From CAJXSN01 sp947492235 (GTDB taxonomy: Bacteria > Pseudomonadota > Alphaproteobacteria > Sphingomonadales > Sphingomonadaceae), in NCBI RefSeq assembly GCF_042492175.1, contig NZ_CP170453.1, forward strand, positions 2,542,001 through 2,606,000: a DNA stretch of 64,000 nt, read 5' to 3'. Position numbers and translations under genes: made by a program. The notes beneath the pieces were generated by a model. The model made no database searches and had not been told where the DNA came from. It worked only from the letters and a program-made list of their open reading frames with translations. This document shows positions 50,112-56,965 of this stretch, piece by piece. The first letter of the stretch is position 1. Each line of letters begins with the position of its first letter.

Positions 50112-51114
50112 CAGCTAACAGCCCCACACTCATGGCGTAGTAATTGGAGCAGTTATATTCGAGGATAACTCGATAATTTGAGGTTAATAGCCATGCACGC
50201 GTGCCCGGACCGTCCGGCTGAAACAGCGAAGTCATGACGTCATCGGCAAGATATTGCTGCGGCTGAACCCCCAAATTCCGCCATTCCGAGACCGGCTTCC
50301 ACTGACTGTGGCGTTCATGCACCCGGTCGCACACCGGCGCAAAAACCTCGTTATCGACCCGGTCGAAATTGAATCCGGAGGGTACCGAAGCGCGCACGCC
50401 CCATGGCTGTCCGGTGCGCCAGCCCGAATCCTGAAAGTAGCGCGCAATCGACGCGAGCGTGTCTGCACGATTGGTGAAAATGTTGGCGCGCCCGTCCCCG
50501 TCGCCATCGGTAGCGAGGCGCAGATAGACGCTCGGGAGGAATTGCGGATTGCCGAACGCTCCCGCCCAGCTGCCGATCAGTTCGCTGCGGGAATAGCCCT
50601 TGTCGGCGACTTTCATAAGCGCGACAAATTCGCTGCTGAAGAGCTCGCGGCGGCGGCCTTCCCAGGCGAGCGTGGCGAGTGAGCGGGCGAGATCGAAATT
50701 ACCGCGATAAGAGCCGTAATTCGTTTCGTGGCCCCAGATCGCGATCAGGATCTCGTGCGGCACACCGTATTGGGCCTCCACCGACTGTCCGATGCTGCGC
50801 GTGGATGCAAAAGTCCGGCGTCCGTTGGCGATCCGTGTGCTGTTCACATGCGTATTGAGGTAAGGCTGCAACGCCGGGTAGCCGCTGCGTGTGGGCGAAC
50901 CTGGTTGGCCCTGATCGAGCTGGATGACCCGGCTGTTTGGCGTGAGACCGGCGGTCATGCGCTGCAAGGTAGCTTCGCTCACCCCTTCAGCGCGGCTGCG
51001 CGCCATCAGGATCTGGAGATAGGCGTCGAAGGACATGTCCTGTGCGGCAGACGGCGTGACGGGCGCTGCCATGACAAAGGCAGCTGCGGCGATGAAGAGG
51101 CGCTTTACGTTCAT
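50095..51114 (-). CDS. Membrane-bound-type lytic murein transglycosylase B family
   Basis: A 339-aa exported enzyme with signal peptide (RLFIAAAAFVMAAPVTPSAAA-like, cleavage before QDMSFDAY). The catalytic Glu lies in IAIWGHETNYGSYRG (about residue 117), and conserved SLATLAWEGRRRELFSSEF, GSWAGAFGNPQFLPS and DGDGRANIFTN motifs identify the MltB/SLT_2 family (GH103). No lipobox is seen, so it is probably soluble periplasmic. ATG 51114 is chosen because the signal peptide follows directly. It is the first gene of the nine-gene operon and its end overlaps the RlpA-like gene, a functional pair for peptidoglycan cleavage. Confidence 0.93.
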   Translation of the reverse strand: MNVKRLFIAAAAFVMAAPVTPSAAQDMSFDAYLQILMARSRAEGVSEATLQRMTAGLTPNSRVIQLDQGQPGSPTRSGYPALQPYLNTHVNSTRIANGRRTFASTRSIGQSVEAQYGVPHEILIAIWGHETNYGSYRGNFDLARSLATLAWEGRRRELFSSEFVALMKVADKGYSRSELIGSWAGAFGNPQFLPSVYLRLATDGDGDGRANIFTNRADTLASIARYFQDSGWRTGQPWGVRASVPSGFNFDRVDNEVFAPVCDRVHERHSQWKPVSEWRNLGVQPQQYLADDVMTSLFQPDGPGTRAWLLTSNYRVILEYNCSNYYAMSVGLLADEIAR

Positions 51115-51238
51115 GGCTCCGCTTGTCTCACATCCGGCATGAAGCGCCAATGACTTTCCCCGCACATACGCCCCGTTTTGGCGAGCAATTTTACCCTAGG
51201 TGACAATCGCTTCGAACGGCGCTAGCGAGCGATCCAGC

Positions 51239-51328
51239 GGACAGGTGGCAGAGCGGTTGAATGCACTGGTCTTGAAAACCAGCGTGCGCGCAAGCGTACC
51301 GTGGGTTCGAATCCCACCCTGTCCGCCA
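51239..51328 (+). tRNA. tRNA-Ser(UGA)
   Basis: A complete 90-nt class II tRNA. Acceptor stem GGACAGG pairs with CCTGTCC, followed by discriminator G and an encoded CCA. The anticodon arm is CTGGT-CTTGAAA-ACCAG with anticodon TGA, which reads UCA (and other UCN) serine codons. A long variable arm (GTGCGCGCAAGCGTACC) and the T-arm GTGGG-TTCGAAT-CCCAC are present. The long variable arm is as expected for serine. Confidence 0.97.
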
Positions 51329-51336
51329 ATTTCTAC

Positions 51337-51362
51337 GAACCAGGTGTAGAACACCGTTCTTT
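51337..51362 (+). terminator. Probable terminator of tRNA-Ser
   Basis: GAAC-(CA)-GGTGT, loop AGA, ACACC-GTTC forms a nine-pair hairpin with a two-base bulge, followed by TTT. It begins 9 bp after the tRNA CCA end. Confidence 0.5.
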
Positions 51363-51414
51363 GCATATCGCTTGGGATTTCAGCCTATTCCCAGTGCGAA
51401 GACGAAGCCCGCCA

Positions 51415-52029
51415 TCACCCACGGCGGACCGGTTCAGCGCGCTGGAACACGCCAATGATGATGCATTCCATTTGAGGCCATTCGATGGTCTGCAACCCGA
51501 CATTGTCATCGCGAATTATAACCTCCCCCAGCTCAACAATATCGCCGCACATGCCGGAGACTTTCAAGGTGTATGAGGTGGCGGGAAGATTGGTGAAACG
51601 AAAACTACCATCGCTCTTGATTGGCATTTCGCGCATCTTGCCAACACTATCTGTCAGGAACGCCCGGGAGCCGAATTGGTAGTAATCCGTCTGACCTGAC
51701 AACTCGTAGCGGGGCGTAATACCGCTACCGTCCAGCGTGGTGCAGGAAGCGAGGGCCAATGACGCCGTTGCCCCAATTAGCGCCGCGATTCGCCGCGTTT
51801 CCCCGCTCGCGCGATTGGCCAGTTTCACAGTGCCGTCTTTGCCGATTTCAGCGCGTGCACAGATTTCCTGATCGCTATCGAGCAGCGCTTCTGCTTCCTC
51901 AAAGGTTAGTGAAGCGAGGTCGTGAATGGTCTTGTCGCATGTGCTGCAATGGCGGTTGCAACCGCGCGGCGTCATCTGGTCCCAGCGCTCTGAGCAAGGT
52001 TTTGGGAAATGCGCCTTCAGATCAGCCAT
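51415..52029 (-). CDS. Cysteine-rich N-terminal domain protein with carboxypeptidase-regulatory-like tail
   Basis: A 204-aa protein. Residues 11-40 hold a compact motif: PCSERWDQMTPRGCNRHCSTC with four Cys (12, 24, 28, 31) and a His (36), probably a zinc site. I recall this pattern mainly from Bacteroidota proteins of unknown function. Then comes an acidic helix, a hydrophobic stretch ending in a lipobox-like LALASC (about 91-96), and a C-terminal beta-sandwich segment (SGQTDYYQFG to VIIRDDNVGLQTIEW). ATG 52029 follows GGGAGTG and lies 13 bp after the lpdA stop, so the gene is probably co-transcribed with lpdA. The function is unknown. Confidence 0.75.
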   Translation of the reverse strand: MADLKAHFPKPCSERWDQMTPRGCNRHCSTCDKTIHDLASLTFEEAEALLDSDQEICARAEIGKDGTVKLANRASGETRRIAALIGATASLALASCTTLDGSGITPRYELSGQTDYYQFGSRAFLTDSVGKMREMPIKSDGSFRFTNLPATSYTLKVSGMCGDIVELGEVIIRDDNVGLQTIEWPQMECIIIGVFQRAEPVRRG

Positions 52030-52042
52030 GATCACTCCCGAT

Positions 52043-53455
52043 TCAAATATGCAGCGCCTTTCCGTAGGCTGCCAGCACGCTTTCATGCATCATTTCGCTG
52101 AGCGTGGGATGCGCGAAGACGGTGTTGCCCAGCTCAACCTCGGTGGTCTCCAGCGTTTTGCCGACGACATAGCCCTGGATCAGCTCGGTTACTTCCGCGC
52201 CGATCATGTGCGCGCCCAGCAGCTCGCCGGTCTTTGCATCGAACACGGTTTTGATGAAACCGTTGGCCTCGCCCAGCGCGATGGCCTTGCCGTTGCCCAT
52301 GAACGGGAAATTGCCGACCTTCACCTCATGGCCGGCCTCTTTCGCTTTCGTTTCGGTTAGGCCAACGCTGGCGACTTGCGGGTGGCAATAGGTGCAGCCC
52401 GGTATGTTGCGCTTGTCCATTACATGCGGGTGCACCTCGGCGTTGCCGAGCTCCTTGGCAATGGACTCTGCAGCACACACTCCTTCGTGGCTTGCTTTAT
52501 GCGCGAGCCATGGGCCGGGCACGCAGTCACCGATTGCCCACAAGCCCTTGGTCTTGGTGCGTCCGTAACCATCGATCTGGATGAAACCCCGGTCCATTTC
52601 GGTGAGGTCCTCCAGCCCGATATTCTCGGTATTGGGAACAATGCCAATGGCCACAATGACATGTGTGTAATCGGTCTCGGTCACCTTGCCGTCCGCGCCC
52701 TTGATCTTGGCTTTCACGCCCTTCGCATGGGGTTTGAGGTCCTCGACACCGGTTCCGGTATGGATGGCAATGCCCTGTTTGGTCAGCGATTTCTCGAGGA
52801 AAGCGCTCACTTCCTCGTCCTCGACCGGCACGATCCGGTCCAGCATCTCGACCACGGTCACATCGGCGCCCATGTCGTTGTAGAAGCTAGCGAACTCGAT
52901 TCCGATGGCGCCGCTGCCGATCACCAGCAGTTTCTTGGGCATTTCCGGCGGGGTCATGGCGGTGCGATAGGTCCAGACCCGCTTCCCGTCGGCAGGTGCA
53001 AACGGCAGGTCACGCGCACGTGCTCCAGTCGCGACGATCACATGCTTGGCTTCAAGCGCTTCTTTGCTCTTCTCGCCTGTGACCGTTAACGTGGTGGGGC
53101 CGGTCATCCGCCCCTCCCCCATATGCACGGTGATCTTGTTCTTCTTCATCAGATGCGTGACGCCCTGATTGAGCTGTTTGGCCACTCCTCGGCTGCGTTT
53201 CACGACAGCCTCGAGATCGGCCTCAATGCCACTCGCGGCCAGGCCATAGTCGCTGGCGTTCTGCATCAGATGCAGCACTTCGGCAGAGCGCAGCAGCGCC
53301 TTGGTCGGGATGCAGCCCCAGTTGAGGCAGATACCGCCCAGCTGTTCCCGTTCCACAATCGCGGTTTTCAGCCCAAGCTGCGCACAGCGGATCGCGGCGA
53401 CATATCCGCCAGGGCCACTGCCCAAAACGATTACATCATAGGAATGGTCAGCCAT
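52043..53455 (-). CDS. lpdA: Dihydrolipoyl dehydrogenase (E3)
   Basis: A 470-aa FAD-linked disulphide oxidoreductase that reoxidises dihydrolipoyl groups of the PDH complex. The FAD motif is GSGPGGYVAAIRCAQLG, the redox disulphide is GGICLNWGCIPTK (Cys about 42 and 47), the NAD motif is IGSGAIGIEFASFYNDMG and the C-terminal catalytic His-Glu pair is in VFAHPTLSEMMHE. ATG 53455 overlaps the thioesterase stop by eight bases (ATGGCTGA). It follows the E2 gene at 54.3-55.7 kb in the same operon; unlike the E1 beta and E2 genes, it carries no N-terminal lipoyl domain. Confidence 0.98.
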   Translation of the reverse strand: MADHSYDVIVLGSGPGGYVAAIRCAQLGLKTAIVEREQLGGICLNWGCIPTKALLRSAEVLHLMQNASDYGLAASGIEADLEAVVKRSRGVAKQLNQGVTHLMKKNKITVHMGEGRMTGPTTLTVTGEKSKEALEAKHVIVATGARARDLPFAPADGKRVWTYRTAMTPPEMPKKLLVIGSGAIGIEFASFYNDMGADVTVVEMLDRIVPVEDEEVSAFLEKSLTKQGIAIHTGTGVEDLKPHAKGVKAKIKGADGKVTETDYTHVIVAIGIVPNTENIGLEDLTEMDRGFIQIDGYGRTKTKGLWAIGDCVPGPWLAHKASHEGVCAAESIAKELGNAEVHPHVMDKRNIPGCTYCHPQVASVGLTETKAKEAGHEVKVGNFPFMGNGKAIALGEANGFIKTVFDAKTGELLGAHMIGAEVTELIQGYVVGKTLETTEVELGNTVFAHPTLSEMMHESVLAAYGKALHI

Positions 53456-53861
53456 TGTCGTTTTCCTCGGAAAGTTCATTCATTGCCGCGCCAACCGCAC
53501 GCACGGGCCGGGGACGGTCATCATCATCCAACATCACGAATTTGAAAATCCCGCTGGCCACCAGTGTGGTCACTTCGGAATTGCGTTCGCGCGCAATTGC
53601 CTCGGCGGAAATTGTAATCGAGGTACGGCCAAGCCGTACGATGGCGCAATAGACGCTCAATTCGTCTCCTACAGCCATCGCTCCGGGAAACGCGAAGTCG
53701 GTGGCCTGCACAACCACGGCTTTGCCCTGCCCCTCGCGGCTTGCCAAGGAGCCTGCGCCCAGCGCCATTTGCGCCATCAGCCAGCCTCCGAAGACCCCGC
53801 CATAGGGGTTCAGGTCTGTGGGCATCGCGGTGACGCGGATCATGGGCTGGCGGTCGTCCAT
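53448..53861 (-). CDS. Acyl-CoA thioesterase, hotdog fold (YciA-like)
   Basis: A 137-aa single hotdog domain. The motif MPTDLNPYGGVFGGWLMAQM contains the Asp/Asn and Gly-rich substrate loop of YciA/BfiT-type thioesterases; VVVQATDFAFPGAMAVGDEL and LGRTSITISAEAIARE are also family-typical. It hydrolyses acyl-CoA of unknown chain length. Its stop overlaps lpdA, so within the PDH operon it could adjust acyl-CoA pools. The last 30 residues are charged and poorly conserved. Confidence 0.92.
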   Translation of the reverse strand: MDDRQPMIRVTAMPTDLNPYGGVFGGWLMAQMALGAGSLASREGQGKAVVVQATDFAFPGAMAVGDELSVYCAIVRLGRTSITISAEAIARERNSEVTTLVASGIFKFVMLDDDDRPRPVRAVGAAMNELSEENDNG

Positions 53862-53865
53862 CGCG

Positions 53866-54321
53866 TTAGACAGCGATCAATTTGAGGTAATCATCGCGCA
53901 CCCAGCCGGAACGGCAGGGGCCATCATAATCCCGCACTGATGGGACGGGCGAACCGGTACCGCAGGAGCCCAGTTCGCCTTCCTCTTGCGGGTAGACGAT
54001 GCCAATCCATCCGCCGGTTTCCTGACACATCGCAACCCCGCTCCCTGCGGCCAATGCGTCCACTTCCTCCGCGCTGTCCGCCGGGGCATTGCGAACCGAA
54101 AGCCGGGCATCCTCGCCCGGGCCGATATTGATGACTGTGGCATAGGCCGCGCAGGCATCGAAGCGGGGGCCGTCAAAACCGATGCGCACCGGCCGCTCGC
54201 CGACCATCGCTGTGCGGTCAACCGGTGCGACTGCGACGTCATCATTCTTGCTGTCGAAGGTCTGGTTCGAACAGCCCGATATCGCAAAGGCGAACAGTAG
54301 GATGGTCGCGAAAGGTTTCAT
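53866..54321 (-). CDS. Hypothetical lipoprotein, possible SH3-like domain
   Basis: A 151-aa protein with a lipoprotein signal (ILLFAFAISGC, lipobox Cys about 17). The mature part has an acidic linker, then a compact beta-rich domain with four Cys and an SH3b-like pattern (RLSVRNAPADSAEEVDALAAGSGV, then GGWIGIVYP and CRSGWVRDDYLKL). Bacterial SH3 domains of this type usually sit in the periplasm. It lies between the E2 gene (0 bp gap) and the thioesterase gene (4 bp gap), so it is inside the PDH operon, although its link with PDH is unclear. Confidence 0.8.
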   Translation of the reverse strand: MKPFATILLFAFAISGCSNQTFDSKNDDVAVAPVDRTAMVGERPVRIGFDGPRFDACAAYATVINIGPGEDARLSVRNAPADSAEEVDALAAGSGVAMCQETGGWIGIVYPQEEGELGSCGTGSPVPSVRDYDGPCRSGWVRDDYLKLIAV

Positions 54322-55746
54322 TCAGACCACCAGCCCCATCGGGTTCTCGCACAATTGCTGGATTGCCTCCATCAATTGCGCTCCGTCTGCGCCGTCGATG
54401 GCGCGGTGATCGAAGCTGCCGGTGATGCTCATCACCGTGGCAATGTCGAGTGCGCCGTCGATGACATGGGGGCGTTTCTCGCCTGCGCCCACTGCCAAGA
54501 TCATGCCCTGCGGCGGGTTGATCACGGCGTCGAACTGCTTGGTGCCGAACATGCCCAGATTGCTGAGGCTGGCTGTTCCGCCCTGATATTCGTGCGGCTG
54601 CAATTTGCCATCGCGCGCCTTACCGGCCAGCTCCTTCATCTCGGTGCTGATCTGGGCGAGGCCCTTGCGCCCTGCATCAGTTATGATTGGGGTGATCAGA
54701 CCGCTGGGCGCAGCGACGGCGACGGAAATGTCCTGCCGCGTATATTGGTGTAGCGTGTCGCCCTGGAAGCTGACATTGCATTTGGGCACGCGGGCCAGCG
54801 CGCGGGCCAGCGCCTTGATGATCAGATCGTTGACGCTCAGCTTGATGCCGTCTGCCTCCAGCGAGGCGTTCAATTCGCTGCGCAGTTTCAGCAGCGCATC
54901 GAGGCGGACATCCACAGTGAGGTAGATGTGCGGCACGGTCTGCTTCGCCTCGGTCAGGCGGCGGGCGATGACCTTGCGGACATTGTTGAGCTTCTGCTCC
55001 TCGTACGGCGCGCCAAACTCGCTTTCGGTAGGTGTCTTTGCCGGTGTTGCAGGCGCATCCATGGTCTGGGCAGGAGCGGGAGCCGCGCCAGGCTGCGCAT
55101 TTTCGACATCGGCTTTGACGATCCGGCCATTCGGGCCTGAGCCAGTGATAGTTGAGAGATCGAGGCCCTTCTGCTCGGCAATGCGTTTGGCGAGCGGGGA
55201 TGCGATCACTCTGTCGCCTCCAGGAGCCGCCGGTGCGGAAGCAGGCGCAGGCGAAGGTGCGGGAGTAGGTTGTGCAGGCGCGCTCCCGCCTGCAGCCTCT
55301 ACATCGTCCTTTGTGATCTTCCCGTTCGGGCCGGTGCCCGTAATGGTGGAGAGATCGATGCCACTCGCCTCGGCCATCTTGCGTGCAGAAGGCGTCGCGG
55401 GCGGCCCCTCCGGTGCGGCTTTGGCGGCAGGTGCTGGGGGCGGCTCTGGAGCCGGCGCACTGTCCGCTTCCGGCGCTGCTTTGGCCGCTGCCTCCACATC
55501 CTCGCCTTCCCCGGCCAGCATCGCAATCACTGTGCCAACGGCGACATTCTCGGTGCCTTCCTTAACCTCGATGGAGGCCAGCGTGCCCTCGTCGACCGCT
55601 TCGAATTCCATCGTCGCTTTGTCCGTCTCGATCTCCGCCATGATGTCGCCAGCGCTGATCGTATCGCCCACTTTCACCAACCATTTGGCAAGCGTCCCCT
55701 CGTCCATTGTAGGGGAAAGGGCGGGCATCTTGATCGGCGTGGGCAT
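54322..55746 (-). CDS. pdhC: Pyruvate dehydrogenase E2 (dihydrolipoamide acetyltransferase) with two PSBDs
   Basis: A 474-aa acetyltransferase core subunit. Residues 1-80 are the lipoyl domain (Lys43 in ETDKATMEF), very similar to that of pdhB. After a Pro/Ala linker there are two peripheral subunit-binding domains: about 117-152 (PSARKMAEASGIDLSTITG) and about 181-216 (SPLAKRIAEQKGLDLSTITG). The catalytic domain ends with FDHRAIDGADGAQL (catalytic His447). Two PSBDs are unusual: most E2 chains, including the Zymomonas one that I recall, carry one. It heads the operon lipoprotein-thioesterase-lpdA-Cys-rich protein. ATG at 55746. Confidence 0.97.
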   Translation of the reverse strand: MPTPIKMPALSPTMDEGTLAKWLVKVGDTISAGDIMAEIETDKATMEFEAVDEGTLASIEVKEGTENVAVGTVIAMLAGEGEDVEAAAKAAPEADSAPAPEPPPAPAAKAAPEGPPATPSARKMAEASGIDLSTITGTGPNGKITKDDVEAAGGSAPAQPTPAPSPAPASAPAAPGGDRVIASPLAKRIAEQKGLDLSTITGSGPNGRIVKADVENAQPGAAPAPAQTMDAPATPAKTPTESEFGAPYEEQKLNNVRKVIARRLTEAKQTVPHIYLTVDVRLDALLKLRSELNASLEADGIKLSVNDLIIKALARALARVPKCNVSFQGDTLHQYTRQDISVAVAAPSGLITPIITDAGRKGLAQISTEMKELAGKARDGKLQPHEYQGGTASLSNLGMFGTKQFDAVINPPQGMILAVGAGEKRPHVIDGALDIATVMSITGSFDHRAIDGADGAQLMEAIQQLCENPMGLVV

Positions 55747-55929
55747 GGTGCGGATCGGTTCCTTAAGCGCTGCAATCTGTCGTGTCTTTGACGGGATGAC
55801 TTAGGCGAGAACTCCGGCGGGCGGCAAGCGTCTTGGCCGGTCTCACCCCTATCAACCTTGCTATGCATACGTTTTCGGACGAAAGATGCTCCCGCCTCTC
55901 GCAGGGACGGCGGGTATTCGGGGGAACGC

Positions 55930-56385
55930 ATGCGGGTCTATCTGACGATAATCGACGAGACACCGGAGGCGCAGAAGGCCTTGCGCTTTGCCGCTAACCG
56001 GGCGGCGGCAACGGGTGGGTCGGTCCATATTCTCGCTCTGGTCCAACCGCAGAATTTCAACGCCTTTGGCGGCGTGCAGGCCACGATCGAACAGGAAGCT
56101 CGTGACCGGGCGGAGGCCATTGCTACAGGTGCTGCCGGCGCGCTGATGGACGACGATGGCCGCATGCCCACAATCGCGGTGAAGGTAGGCGAAGGTCAGG
56201 CCGTGATCCGCGAATATCTGGCCGAGCACCCTGAAGTGGCCGCACTGGTCCTCGGCTCAGCCGAAACCGGCGTCCCCGGCCCGCTGGTCGCGCATTTTTC
56301 GGCAAGTGCAGGCAAGCTCAGCTGCCCGCTCTACATTCTGCCCGGCGGCATCACGAAGGAAGAGATCGACCGCCTTTCAGGCTGA
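55930..56385 (+). CDS. Universal stress protein-like (UspA fold) protein
   Basis: A 151-aa protein with an alpha/beta Rossmann-like UspA fold. N-terminal strand VYLTIIDETPEAQKALRFAANRA, central strand SVHILALVQ, and the C-terminal IREYLAEHPEVAALVLGSAETG resemble Usp proteins, but the ATP-binding GxxGxxxS motif is only partly matched near the C-terminus (SAETGVPGPLVAHFSAS). The start is ATG 55930 behind GGGGGAA. It is divergent from the E2 gene and has no operon partner. Its role is unclear. Confidence 0.8.
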   Translation: MRVYLTIIDETPEAQKALRFAANRAAATGGSVHILALVQPQNFNAFGGVQATIEQEARDRAEAIATGAAGALMDDDGRMPTIAVKVGEGQAVIREYLAEHPEVAALVLGSAETGVPGPLVAHFSASAGKLSCPLYILPGGITKEEIDRLSG

Positions 56386-56399
56386 ACCCGCATGGCGTC

Positions 56400-56915
56400 T
56401 CAGGTGAGCGTGCCGCGCGTCGGATAATCGTTCTTGATCACATAATTCAGGCCCTGCAGCAGCTGATCGAGCGAGGGACGCGTGAAGGGCGCGTTTTGAA
56501 CGACCTGGAAATAGAGCTCGCCATCGGGTTTGATGAGGAACAATCCAGGCTCTGAGAATACTTGCGGTTCCTCGCTGTCGGGACGCTTCTCGCTGATGAA
56601 GAGCCCCCATTCGCGGGCTTGCTCCTCGCTCAGGCCCCAGGCCAGGGGCAGGTCACCTGTGTCCCATTCCTTATGCGCAACCGCAGCACGTTCTTCGCTG
56701 TCCATTGATACCGCGAATACATTGATCCCGGCATCGGTGAAGTCCGAGAGGCGGCCGCCGATTTCTTCCAGCTGGCCTTTGCAGATCGGGCAGTGTTTGC
56801 CGCGATAAAACACCAGCATGGTGAAGTTTTGCGGGCTTTGCCTGGAAAGCTCGAAGCGGGCATCGATGGTCAGGGGCAGGTCAAGTTCGGGTACGCTTTG
56901 GCCGGGGGTCAGCAT
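56400..56915 (-). CDS. AhpC/TSA-type peroxiredoxin-like protein
   Basis: A 171-aa thioredoxin-fold protein. The active-site segment is LVFYRGKHCPICKGQLEEI, with a CxxC pair in place of the single peroxidatic Cys pattern of classical Prx, as in the peroxiredoxin-like family. Later conserved elements are INVFAVSMDSEE and FSEPGLFLIKPDGELYF. ATG 56915 is preferred over a longer reading; GGAGAAA precedes it. It lies downstream of rnr by 50 bp in the opposite orientation order (rnr follows on the same strand). It probably reduces peroxides with a thiol donor. Confidence 0.88.
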   Translation of the reverse strand: MLTPGQSVPELDLPLTIDARFELSRQSPQNFTMLVFYRGKHCPICKGQLEEIGGRLSDFTDAGINVFAVSMDSEERAAVAHKEWDTGDLPLAWGLSEEQAREWGLFISEKRPDSEEPQVFSEPGLFLIKPDGELYFQVVQNAPFTRPSLDQLLQGLNYVIKNDYPTRGTLT

Positions 56916-56965
56916 GGGTTTCTCCTTTTGCCGAACCAATGTCCGAATACCGCGAAGCGTTCCGC

